Source: Limnochordia bacterium (lineage in GTDB: Bacteria > Bacillota > Limnochordia > Darwinibacteriales > DTU012). From it: a DNA stretch of 7,323 bases. The position numbers were made by a program, and so were the translations under genes. This document shows, one piece after another, positions 1 through 5,557 of this stretch; the stretch's first letter is position 1, and the number at the start of each line of letters is the position of its first letter. The notes under the pieces were generated by a model. That model made no database searches and was not told the DNA's origin. It saw only the letters and a program-made list of their open reading frames with translations. The DNA is taken from assembly GCA_007116995.1 (NCBI GenBank), contig SKHL01000063.1, positions 1-7,323 of the forward strand, written 5' to 3'.

Positions 1-230
1 AAGGTCACTAAACGAAACCCGACTAAATCCCCAGCTCCTGAATCAAATCCTTCTGTTTCATCCCCCCCGGACATCCCCAAAAACGTTGTCATAAGTTGAA
101 TAAGAAAAACCACTGTAAAAGGAATCGCAATATACCAAAAGAAGCGCTGAAAAGTCGGGACATTCTCCCACCACTCGAGCTGGATGGTATTAAACCATTC
201 TTTAGCTACGCTGTTCCACCAAGCCACCAA
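1..230 (-). CDS. Membrane protein, N-terminal part, possibly NfeD/OB-fold-like (runs off left edge)
   Basis: The reading frame is open from a TTG at 230 to the window edge, about 76 residues; the C-terminal part lies outside. A GTG one codon later (227) is an equally good start. A purine-rich AAAGGGGCGG run lies just upstream. Residues 1-30 are tryptophan-rich and amphipathic (AWWNSVAKEW near the start). Residues 31-53 form one membrane helix (FWYIAIPFTVVFLIQLMTTF). A glycine- and acid-rich loop follows (GGDETEGFDSGAGD). This order resembles the start of small Bacillota membrane proteins that end in an NfeD-like OB-fold domain, but that domain is not visible here, so the family is a guess from memory of the N-terminal pattern. 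It has its own strong promoter and is separated by a hairpin from the upstream pantothenate kinase gene. An ATG-initiated frame on the opposite strand here (96-359) is judged to be a shadow. Confidence 0.55.
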   Translation of the reverse strand, partial: MVAWWNSVAKEWFNTIQLEWWENVPTFQRFFWYIAIPFTVVFLIQLMTTFLGMSGGDETEGFDSGAGDLVGFRLVT

Positions 231-277
231 GCCAACCGCCCCTTTAATTTTCCTCTTTTTATTGATTACACAAATAA

Positions 278-306
278 ATTATACTACATCGCTAGACGAA
301 ATACAA
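278..306 (-). promoter_or_regulatory. Sigma-A type promoter for the left-edge membrane protein gene
   Basis: Reading the minus strand, TTGTAT (306-301) and a perfect TATAAT (283-278) are separated by exactly 17 bases. Transcription would start near 270, about 40 bases before the TTG at 230. It is the clearest promoter in the window. It makes the membrane protein gene independent of the pantothenate kinase operon. Confidence 0.75.
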
Positions 307-381
307 TCATGAATAAGACTATAAAGAATAATCCAAAAAATATTCGTACGTGGGTTTAACCACAAGCAAGACTTGACCTCT

Positions 382-425
382 ACACACATAATAGCTAACC
401 TTACCAAAATAGCTATTGTGTGTGT
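382..425 (-). terminator. Long hairpin after coaW; candidate transcript end without a clear U-run
   Basis: Arms 382-397 and 410-425 are complementary over 16 pairs with one mismatch, around a 12-base loop. The core is ATAGCTA/TAGCTAT flanked by CACACA/TGTGTG. It lies 11 bases past the end of coaW, where a terminator is expected. No U-tract follows on either strand, so it is not a textbook intrinsic terminator; it could instead protect the 3' end of the messenger. On the plus strand the mismatch becomes a G-U pair, so the stem is fully paired there, although no plus-strand transcript is known to need it. Confidence 0.45.
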
Positions 426-435
426 TGAGGATTAC

Positions 436-1239
436 TTATAACAAAGCCCCTACAGCCCCACTAAACTCCCCTTGAGGCAAAACGTGGGGACGTTTAGAAA
501 ACATCTCTGTAAAATCTCGCAATTGGCCCACAAGCACAGAGTTATTCGTTAAGGTAGACCCAATATAAACTACGTCGATTACATCGGCTATAGTTGCACA
601 CTGACAGCTAAGAATGGAGACGGTCTCACTAATCATTCCTATTAAACCAATCAGATAATCACTAGGCCTAATCCTATCATTGAGATTGGCTAGCTTACCA
701 AAATTAGCTGCAGTTAAATCTCCGGCAATGGGTGTTTTGGATGGACCGTAGATATCCTTCACTTGTAGATCCACTCTACTGCGAGATCCTCTGGCGCTCA
801 TATCTAGGATCTCCTGATAGTCTTTAGTTCCCGCCAACACCCGAGCTAAGCCTAGTAGGGTCCCACCGCCGATACCGGTACCACTTACACGGCTATAGCT
901 ATTAGATTCGACTAGATAAATGGAGGTACCTGTCCCGATATTGCACAAAATATATGGTGGTAACAATGCACTCCCACGATAATTCAGCAACTCTTTCACA
1001 CCACGACAGGTAGCCCGAAATTCGTCCACATATCGAACCTCTCCTGAACAGATTCGGCCTAGTTGTCTCGCCCGACCTCCAGTAAGTTGCAAAATAGATT
1101 TGGCAAAGTTATCGCTGATCCAGGAAGCCAACTGTGTTAGCTCAATGGTTCCTAACTGCTCTAAAACTAATTGATCATCTCGCCAGTACGCCACCTTAGC
1201 TAAGGTTCCACCAACGTCTATTCCTAGTTTATTAATCAC
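436..1239 (-). CDS. coaW: Type II pantothenate kinase (EC 2.7.1.33)
   Basis: This enzyme phosphorylates pantothenate with ATP, the first committed step of coenzyme A synthesis in the cytosol. The 267-residue length matches Staphylococcus aureus CoaW as I recall it. Visible motifs are the N-terminal phosphate loop GIDVGGT (6-12), LTGG (52-55), VDEF with the likely catalytic glutamate E73, NIGTGTS (100-106), the glycine-rich GIGGGTLLGL (122-131), and IAGDLTAANFG (171-181), which is almost identical to the staphylococcal enzyme. The C-terminus keeps VYIGSTLTNN and GEFSGAVGAL. The start is GTG at 1239, with GAGGTGG about six bases upstream inside the preceding gene. It overlaps the 76-residue gene by 8 bases, so translational coupling is likely. 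Type II enzymes from bacteria are known to be poorly inhibited by CoA; whether that holds here is inference. It is the last gene of the minus-strand run. Confidence 0.95.
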   Translation of the reverse strand: MINKLGIDVGGTLAKVAYWRDDQLVLEQLGTIELTQLASWISDNFAKSILQLTGGRARQLGRICSGEVRYVDEFRATCRGVKELLNYRGSALLPPYILCNIGTGTSIYLVESNSYSRVSGTGIGGGTLLGLARVLAGTKDYQEILDMSARGSRSRVDLQVKDIYGPSKTPIAGDLTAANFGKLANLNDRIRPSDYLIGLIGMISETVSILSCQCATIADVIDVVYIGSTLTNNSVLVGQLRDFTEMFSKRPHVLPQGEFSGAVGALL

Positions 1240-1462
1240 TAACTACCACCTCGACAAATCGTATCAACGCTAATTCGGATATAACCGAGAATTCCCCGTC
1301 AGCACTTTGATACTTCTGCTTTATCAACCCCATATTTTTGGCATGCTGCTCATAGCCAACAGCACCAGGTGTGTTCTCACAGGTAATCTCCACCGATACT
1401 ATATCGTAGCAGGTCCAAGCCTGGACTGGCATAATAATAGCATCGACTGCATCACTCACCAT
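1232..1462 (-). CDS. Unrecognised 76-residue protein between radical SAM and coaW genes
   Basis: I do not recognise this protein. It has no signal peptide and no membrane helix. Its two most ordered stretches look like beta strands: YDIVSVEITC (19-28) and the C-terminal VISELALIRFVEVVVSD. Two cysteines are present (C18, C28). The central part is polar, with TPGAVGYEQHAKNMGL. The frame is limited upstream by a TAG three codons before the ATG at 1462. No ribosome site precedes this ATG, and an internal ATG at residue 11 also lacks a good one. It may be translated by reinitiation after the radical SAM gene, 60 bases upstream. Its last codons carry the ribosome site and GTG start of coaW, which supports it being a real translated gene. 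It could be a partner, a substrate or an accessory domain for either neighbour; nothing in the sequence decides. Confidence 0.6.
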   Translation of the reverse strand: MVSDAVDAIIMPVQAWTCYDIVSVEITCENTPGAVGYEQHAKNMGLIKQKYQSADGEFSVISELALIRFVEVVVSD

Positions 1463-1484
1463 ATCTATATGCTAGCAAAGGATT

Positions 1485-1520
1485 GGGGTTGCACAAACCC
1501 CGCAGCATTTACCACGGGGT
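1485..1520 (-). promoter_or_regulatory. Two mutually exclusive G/C stems between radical SAM gene and the 76-residue gene
   Basis: On the minus strand, ACCCCG (1520-1515) can pair with CGGGGT (1502-1497). The same G-run, as GGGGTT (1501-1496), can instead pair with AACCCC (1490-1485) across a 5-base loop. The two hairpins cannot form together. They fill most of the 60-base space between the two genes. No U-run follows, so a terminator is not supported. Roles in messenger processing, stability or ribosome reinitiation are possible; no ligand or leader peptide is visible. Confidence 0.35.
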
Positions 1521-1522
1521 CT

Positions 1523-2512
1523 TTACACCCATCGGTAGTATGGTACTGGCTTTAGATCATCACTACGCACCTTCTTATCCATTACCAAAAAGCGCCGGAT
1601 CGCGAAGCAGAGATGGCATTTGGATAAATACTGCTCCTCTGGTTGAAAGCCATACTCCTGTTGGGCTATCTCTAGCAAACCTGCAATCCCTTGGTTATAA
1701 AGAGTCAATAAAAACCGATATTTATCGAATTCCAGGGGCCCACCTAGGTCTTCCACATGAATAGATAATCCACTACATAATCCTGGAATATAGTTGCCAA
1801 ATAAATCAATATGGAAATGAGACGTGTTCGCTAACTCTCCACATCCACGCTTTCCCTCTGCTAGGATTTCATCGACACTACGCTTGGGATAGATATCTTT
1901 ATAGGTTAGCAACGCTCTTCCCCGGAAGTTAAGGGGGAATCGTTCGGCCACATTTTTTAAGTAGTCGTCGCCATAGCTTGCTTCATACTCCGCTAGACTG
2001 TGAGGCGATACATCAGAAAACCCCTCAATATCCTGAATAAAATCGGAAATCCAGGGAAATACACCCATATTTCCGGCGTGACAAGCCTTCATCAGACCCT
2101 TCACTTTATGAAAGGGAATGTATTCGTTATGAAAAGGACTAATCGAAATCAACAACGTATCTACATCTAAGCCCTGTAGGTCCTGTAAAACACGGACTGC
2201 ACTGTCTTCATCTTTATACCAAGAGGAATTAGTCTCAATATATTCAATGCCCAATTTCATAGCGCTAGCGATTTGTAAAAACTGTTTCAGTCCAGAAAGG
2301 TTGAGCATGGGTTCTCCCCCGCCAATATGGATGAAAGTACAACCTAGATCCAATATCTTATTGATGATCGTCTCAGCCATCCCAGGAGAAATATAATCTT
2401 TGTTCCACTTAGGAGACGAAGCGTACAAACAGTGTTTACAAGCGGAAGAGCAATAAAGGTTCGTGATCACTCCACCAGATCGCAAACTAGTAATAGCAAG
2501 CTCTCGCATCAT
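1523..2512 (-). CDS. Radical SAM enzyme with a Twitch/SPASM-like auxiliary cysteine set
   Basis: The 329-residue protein has the radical SAM cluster motif CSSACKHC (C21, C25, C28), which binds the 4Fe-4S cluster that cleaves S-adenosylmethionine. GGGEP (64-68) is the usual SAM-contact motif. The middle part (about 90-160) fits the partial TIM barrel. Beyond it are four more cysteines: C224 in KRGCGEL, C246 in NYIPGLCSGL, and C299/C302 in SKCHLC. The phrase HIDLFGNYIPGLC resembles the beta-hairpin of SPASM/Twitch domains, so an auxiliary iron-sulfur cluster is likely. The protein is cytosolic. The start is ATGATG with GGAG 5-8 bases upstream; either ATG could serve. The substrate is unknown. 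SPASM/Twitch enzymes often modify peptides, but no clear precursor peptide is present; only the 76-residue gene follows closely. dCTP deaminase lies 52 bases upstream in the same direction. Confidence 0.85.
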   Translation of the reverse strand: MMRELAITSLRSGGVITNLYCSSACKHCLYASSPKWNKDYISPGMAETIINKILDLGCTFIHIGGGEPMLNLSGLKQFLQIASAMKLGIEYIETNSSWYKDEDSAVRVLQDLQGLDVDTLLISISPFHNEYIPFHKVKGLMKACHAGNMGVFPWISDFIQDIEGFSDVSPHSLAEYEASYGDDYLKNVAERFPLNFRGRALLTYKDIYPKRSVDEILAEGKRGCGELANTSHFHIDLFGNYIPGLCSGLSIHVEDLGGPLEFDKYRFLLTLYNQGIAGLLEIAQQEYGFQPEEQYLSKCHLCFAIRRFLVMDKKVRSDDLKPVPYYRWV

Positions 2513-2564
2513 TTCAACTCCAATTACGTTTTATCCTACTATCTATATCTATCTTCTTACCAAG

Positions 2565-3095
2565 CTAATTCTTCTTGCTGCAAAAGTCTTGGAACAACAA
2601 ACTTGGTTGGATACCTTTATTATTCTGATACTTTCCACTCACATAGCGTTGGTATTCACCTTCAATCCGGTGGTAATAAATCTGACACACTTCCACATTC
2701 GGATAGACCCGGATGGGACTGACACAAAACATCTCTAACGTCCAATATCCAGCAAATCCAACATCACCAAAACCCGCTGTCACATGGACAAAGAGGCCAA
2801 GTCGACCAATGGAGGACCGACCTTCGAGCATGGGCACATATCCATCAGTTCTCGTATACTCCACCGTCCGCCCTAAATAGAGAGTATGTGGTTGCAGTAC
2901 TAGCCCCTCCGGAGGAATTAGAAGAGTCTCTGCTTCATTATCTAGCTTCATATCCAATACCGGATCGGAATAGACCAATAATTCATGATGAAGTCGCAAG
3001 TTATAGCTGTTAGGATTTAACTGTTTATCGTCAAAAGGTTCAATGATGATTTCTTTGCCTAACTTCTTCTCAATCTCCTTACCAGATAAAATCAC
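2565..3095 (-). CDS. dcd: dCTP deaminase, possibly bifunctional (dCTP to dUMP)
   Basis: It deaminates dCTP to dUTP, feeding dUMP and thymidylate synthesis. The start is taken as GTG at 3095, seven bases after a strong GGGAGGAGG, giving 176 residues that begin MILSGKEI, the usual Dcd start. A longer frame reaching 3134 adds 13 residues ahead of the ribosome site and is rejected. Visible motifs are EGRSSIGR (91-98), holding the serine and arginine that contact substrate, and HVTAGFGDVGFAGYWTLE (104-121), ending in the catalytic glutamate E121. The C-terminal SGKYQNNKGIQPS (153-165) is the nucleotide-binding tail. The text TAGF replaces the TAHR of the E. coli monofunctional enzyme and resembles the bifunctional deaminase/dUTPase of Mycobacterium tuberculosis, as I recall that sequence. 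The gene begins 31 bases after the GNAT remnant ends and precedes the radical SAM gene. Confidence 0.92.
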   Translation of the reverse strand: MILSGKEIEKKLGKEIIIEPFDDKQLNPNSYNLRLHHELLVYSDPVLDMKLDNEAETLLIPPEGLVLQPHTLYLGRTVEYTRTDGYVPMLEGRSSIGRLGLFVHVTAGFGDVGFAGYWTLEMFCVSPIRVYPNVEVCQIYYHRIEGEYQRYVSGKYQNNKGIQPSLLFQDFCSKKN

Positions 3096-3126
3096 AAGAT
3101 ATCCTCCTCCCGAATTCCAATCCCCA

Positions 3127-3366
3127 CTAACCAATTGGCACCTCTAAGTCCTCTATCAAAGCCCGTCCAACACCTTGACCACGGTACTCTTCCTTGACAC
3201 CTAGGGATTGAACCTCACATACATGCCCATCATATTGAAAAATTCCTCCAATCCAGCCCACTAGCATTCCCGAATCATCAAGAGCCACACGACTGAGCCG
3301 CTTCTCACCCAGGGTTTCTAGGACTTCCTCCCGGGCTGAGTCTTGGTAAGCCCGATTATTTTCATT
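3127..3366 (-). pseudogene. Remnant of a GNAT acetyltransferase, cut at both ends
   Basis: About 79 codons are open in one frame. They encode SRVALDDSGMLVGWIGGI followed by VKEEYRGQGVGRALIEDLE, the acetyl-CoA pyrophosphate loop (R-x-x-G-x-G/A motif) of GNAT acetyltransferases of the aminoglycoside-6'-acetyltransferase-like kind. The rest of the domain is missing: the frame stops with EVPIG right after the loop helix, where family members continue for roughly 60 residues. At the front, an ATG (3365) with a good GAGGAG ribosome site sits one base out of frame and gives only 15 codons (3365-3318). Adding one A to the AAAA run after that ATG would restore the frame, but the N-terminal strand and helix would still be absent. 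It is therefore most likely a decayed gene. It lies between the 5'-nucleotidase and dcd, and its start signals might still serve as a leader for dcd. Confidence 0.7.
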
Positions 3367-3415
3367 CTAATCTCTCCTCGTTTGTTAATTTAACCCAACT
3401 CCGTTTTACAAAGAC

Positions 3416-3437
3416 ACCCGCTGCTAGGTTTCCGGGT
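3416..3437 (-). terminator. Weak hairpin just past the 5'-nucleotidase gene
   Basis: ACCCG (3437-3433) and CGGGT (3420-3416) can pair over 5 bases with a 12-base loop, directly after the nucleotidase stop codon, followed by GTCTTTG. The stem is short and the U-run poor, so read-through into the GNAT remnant and dcd is likely. Confidence 0.25.
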
Positions 3438-3438
3438 T

Positions 3439-4347
3439 TCACACACTGCGATAAGGAACCTTAGCCACTGCTGTGTACTTGGATGCTGGTTCTAGGTGGG
3501 AATCCTGATCATCAAAGAAAATATGAGCACCAAAGGCCCGTAACACTTCATCTTTTGGTACACCACCAAGAAAAAAGGCCTCATCAATACGTACATCCCA
3601 TGCTCGCAGAGTCCGAATTACTCGCTCATGGGCTGGCGTATTGCGCGCGGTTACTAGTGCAGTTCGAATCGGCACTTGATCCGGAGCAAATTCCGACTGA
3701 ATAAATGCTAATGTCTTTAACAACTTGGCAAAGGGGCCTTCCGGTAAAGGCCTTTTAGCATTCTCTCTCTCATGCGCTACAAATGCATCTAGCCCTTGCT
3801 GCTGGAATATTTTCTCCGATTCATCCGAGAAAAGCACGGCATCACCGTCAAAGGCAATCCGAATTTCCTTGGGAATGGCTTCGTTGGCCAGGGAGTCAAA
3901 CCGATGCCCTTCATAGATCTTCCCCGCAGCAAATCCATTATCGATAGCGATTTGCACATCCGATCCATCAAGAGAGAGAAATAGATCGACACTAAACGCC
4001 TGTAAATAGGGGGCAAGGGGCCGACCACCGCCTAAGGCGGCCCGAGTTATATCCAACCCATAGTGTTCGATAGAGTTAAAAATCCGCATTGATGTATCTG
4101 CGCCATTATGAGACATGATGATCACTTCAGACTTCCGCTTCCCAGGTGTTAACTCATTTAAGCGCAACAGCCCCTTAACTAAGCCAAATCCTGTGCCCGG
4201 TTGCAATACATCATCCTCATGTTCTAACTGATATTCTGCATAGGCTGCTAATCCTTGTTTCTCATATATTTCATTCTCACAAGATAGATCAAACAAAGCC
4301 CGAGAGGATACTCCTATAACTAGATAGCTGTCTAGATTATCTGGCAT
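3439..4347 (-). CDS. Cytosolic 5'-nucleotidase, NT5C1-like (5-nucleotidase family)
   Basis: It should remove the 5'-phosphate from nucleoside monophosphates in the cytosol. The 302-residue length and content match the bacterial 5'-nucleotidase family related to mammalian cN-I. Visible landmarks are VIGVSSRALFDLS near the N-terminus, VIIMSHNGADTSMRIFNSIEHYGLDITRA around 75-103 (cited only as a region; core SHNGADT 79-85), and LFLS (122-125) followed by DVQIAIDNGFAAG. The haloacid-dehalogenase-like nucleophile motif is FDGDAVLF (166-173), with D167 and D169. Later motifs are TAR (233-235), GGVPK (261-265) and FFDDQ (277-281), which fits the acidic metal-binding motif. The start is ATG at 4347 with AAGGAGGGA about six bases upstream. 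No signal peptide is present. The substrate preference (ribo- or deoxy-, which base) cannot be read from sequence; its neighbour dcd hints at pyrimidine deoxynucleotides, as inference only. Confidence 0.88.
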   Translation of the reverse strand: MPDNLDSYLVIGVSSRALFDLSCENEIYEKQGLAAYAEYQLEHEDDVLQPGTGFGLVKGLLRLNELTPGKRKSEVIIMSHNGADTSMRIFNSIEHYGLDITRAALGGGRPLAPYLQAFSVDLFLSLDGSDVQIAIDNGFAAGKIYEGHRFDSLANEAIPKEIRIAFDGDAVLFSDESEKIFQQQGLDAFVAHERENAKRPLPEGPFAKLLKTLAFIQSEFAPDQVPIRTALVTARNTPAHERVIRTLRAWDVRIDEAFFLGGVPKDEVLRAFGAHIFFDDQDSHLEPASKYTAVAKVPYRSV

Positions 4348-4452
4348 GCTAGTCCCTCCTTCCTGAAATCATCAAATCCCGGCACATATCACTTTAAAAT
4401 TACTTATACTTTTCTACTATCTCCCATAAAACTCCTTGATCCAAAATACGCA

Positions 4453-4486
4453 AAAGCAAGCCTTGGTTACACCCTTGGCTTGCTTT
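4453..4486 (-). terminator. Intrinsic terminator of the peptidyl-prolyl isomerase gene
   Basis: On the minus strand, AAAGCAAGCC (4486-4477) pairs perfectly with GGCTTGCTTT (4462-4453) around a 14-base loop and is followed by TTTTGCGTATTTT. It lies 27 bases beyond the stop codon, so the isomerase gene is probably its own transcription unit and the nucleotidase gene has a separate promoter. Confidence 0.75.
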
Positions 4487-4513
4487 CTAACAGCTATCTA
4501 ACGTCAAACATCC

Positions 4514-5263
4514 CTAGTCATTAACAACCACAGTGTACTTACCTCGTAATGCCTGACTCTTTTGCTGGTAAGTTTCATTCCGTTTGGTTTCTAGTAGTTG
4601 TTGGCCTAGTTGATCCTCCACCTCAGCAAATACCGAGGGTCTAGCGGGTTTGCGAGCCACTAACTTGATGATGTGGTATCCAAATTGAGTTTTCACTGGT
4701 TGGCTTATTTCGCCGACCTCCATGGCAAAAGCGACTTCCTCAAATTCCTGTACCATTTTCCCTCGAGTGAAAAAGCCTAAGTCACCGCCATTTTGCTCTG
4801 ATTGGCACTTCGAGAAAACATTGGCGGCTTCCTCAAATGTCATGCCATCATTTAATTTGCCAAGCACTTCTTGGGCTACGGTTTCGTTATCTAAGAGAAT
4901 ATGACTGGCTTGGACGCTATCGCCTGTCATAAATTCGTCTTTGTGCTGCTCGTAGTATTCCTGCACTTCCTTGGAATCTATTTGCACAGCATTGATGAGC
5001 TTCTGCACAGAATACTGAATTAATACATCATCTTTGACTTTACTCAATTGTTCTTGAAATGCTTCTTCCTGCTCAAGACTATTTTCCTTCGCATCCGCTA
5101 GGAGAAGCTGCTGGGTAATGAGATCCTCTAGAATCCGCTGACGTCCTTGGACCGACTCAAATCGAGCCGCTCGCTGAGAACCTAGGCGTTGAAGCATAGT
5201 CTCCACATCTTGTTCGCTTATGGAAACTCCATTTACTGTTGCTAAGGTCTTATTCTTACTCAT
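4514..5263 (-). CDS. Parvulin-type peptidyl-prolyl isomerase, PrsA/SurA-like, without signal peptide
   Basis: Peptidyl-prolyl cis-trans isomerase and probable chaperone. Residues 1-110 form a helical SurA/trigger-factor-like domain, beginning with ATVNGVSISEQDVE, the common start of mature PrsA/SurA-like proteins, and rich in glutamine and glutamate. The parvulin domain spans about 118-202: ASHILL (119-124), GGDLGFFTRGKM (159-170), FEEVAFAMEVGEIS (174-187) and FGYHIIKL (194-201). A helical tail follows. ATG at 5263 is chosen because AAAGGAG lies seven bases upstream; a TTG one codon earlier (5266) is possible but closer to the ribosome site. There is no signal peptide or lipobox, so it is predicted cytosolic, unlike extracellular PrsA lipoproteins. 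An unlinked N-terminal extension is unlikely because the frame start is well defined. It is followed by a terminator. Confidence 0.9.
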   Translation of the reverse strand: MSKNKTLATVNGVSISEQDVETMLQRLGSQRAARFESVQGRQRILEDLITQQLLLADAKENSLEQEEAFQEQLSKVKDDVLIQYSVQKLINAVQIDSKEVQEYYEQHKDEFMTGDSVQASHILLDNETVAQEVLGKLNDGMTFEEAANVFSKCQSEQNGGDLGFFTRGKMVQEFEEVAFAMEVGEISQPVKTQFGYHIIKLVARKPARPSVFAEVEDQLGQQLLETKRNETYQQKSQALRGKYTVVVND

Positions 5264-5557
5264 CAATAAACTCCTTTGAATGTGGTAAGTCTCAGGAAAC
5301 TAATCACTATTTCGCTGGACCACATCCTTACTCTATTCAAGTCCTAGAGTTCGATCCCCTTTTATTCGCCATATTTGTATACGAATTTATTAAGACAATG
5401 TGCTTTTGCTAAATCCTACAACGCTACTCTAAGAACTAACATAAGTAGGTTAGCAATAACTACCTGCAGGGATTCTCTAGCACAGGTCAAATATATCGAT
5501 TACAGAGAGTTTATGACAACTCTGCAGAGAAATTAGAGCAAAGAAAGGTGATGTGAT
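5264..5557. other. Divergent intergenic region, no gene seen
   Basis: This 294-base stretch separates the minus-strand isomerase gene from the plus-strand SleB lipoprotein gene and must hold promoters for both. I find no convincing sigma-A pair. On the minus strand TTGTCT (5397-5392) with AATATG 17 bases on is a weak possibility for the isomerase gene. The AT-rich part around 5365-5395 contains an imperfect inverted repeat ATTCG/CGAAT. The lipoprotein may use a sporulation sigma factor, but no consensus is clear enough to mark. No small open frame with a ribosome site is apparent. Confidence 0.4.

Noticed and set aside
96..359. Plus-strand open frame of 87 codons from an ATA/TTG-rich region
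   Set aside because: It lies antisense to the left-edge membrane protein and its strong promoter, has no convincing ribosome site, and its translation is basic and asparagine-rich without family resemblance.
1307..1764. Two overlapping plus-strand frames opposite the 76-residue gene and the radical SAM C-terminus
   Set aside because: They are antisense to genes with recognised motifs or coupling signals, and the translations show no family features.
2432..2738. Two plus-strand frames, one hydrophobic, across the radical SAM start and the dcd end
   Set aside because: They are antisense to conserved coding sequence; the hydrophobicity arises from AT-rich DNA in the 52-base gap between the genes and nearby sequence.
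2565..3134. Longer dCTP deaminase start at 3134 (13 extra residues)
   Set aside because: The extra residues are encoded over the ribosome site GGGAGGAGG, and the family starts at MILSGKEI, which the GTG at 3095 gives.
3483..4028. Several frames on both strands inside the 5'-nucleotidase gene
   Set aside because: All lie within a gene whose own frame carries the complete family motifs.
5512..5530. Short palindrome TCTGCAGA upstream of the lipoprotein as an operator
   Set aside because: An 8-base palindrome is expected by chance and no related copy is seen nearby.
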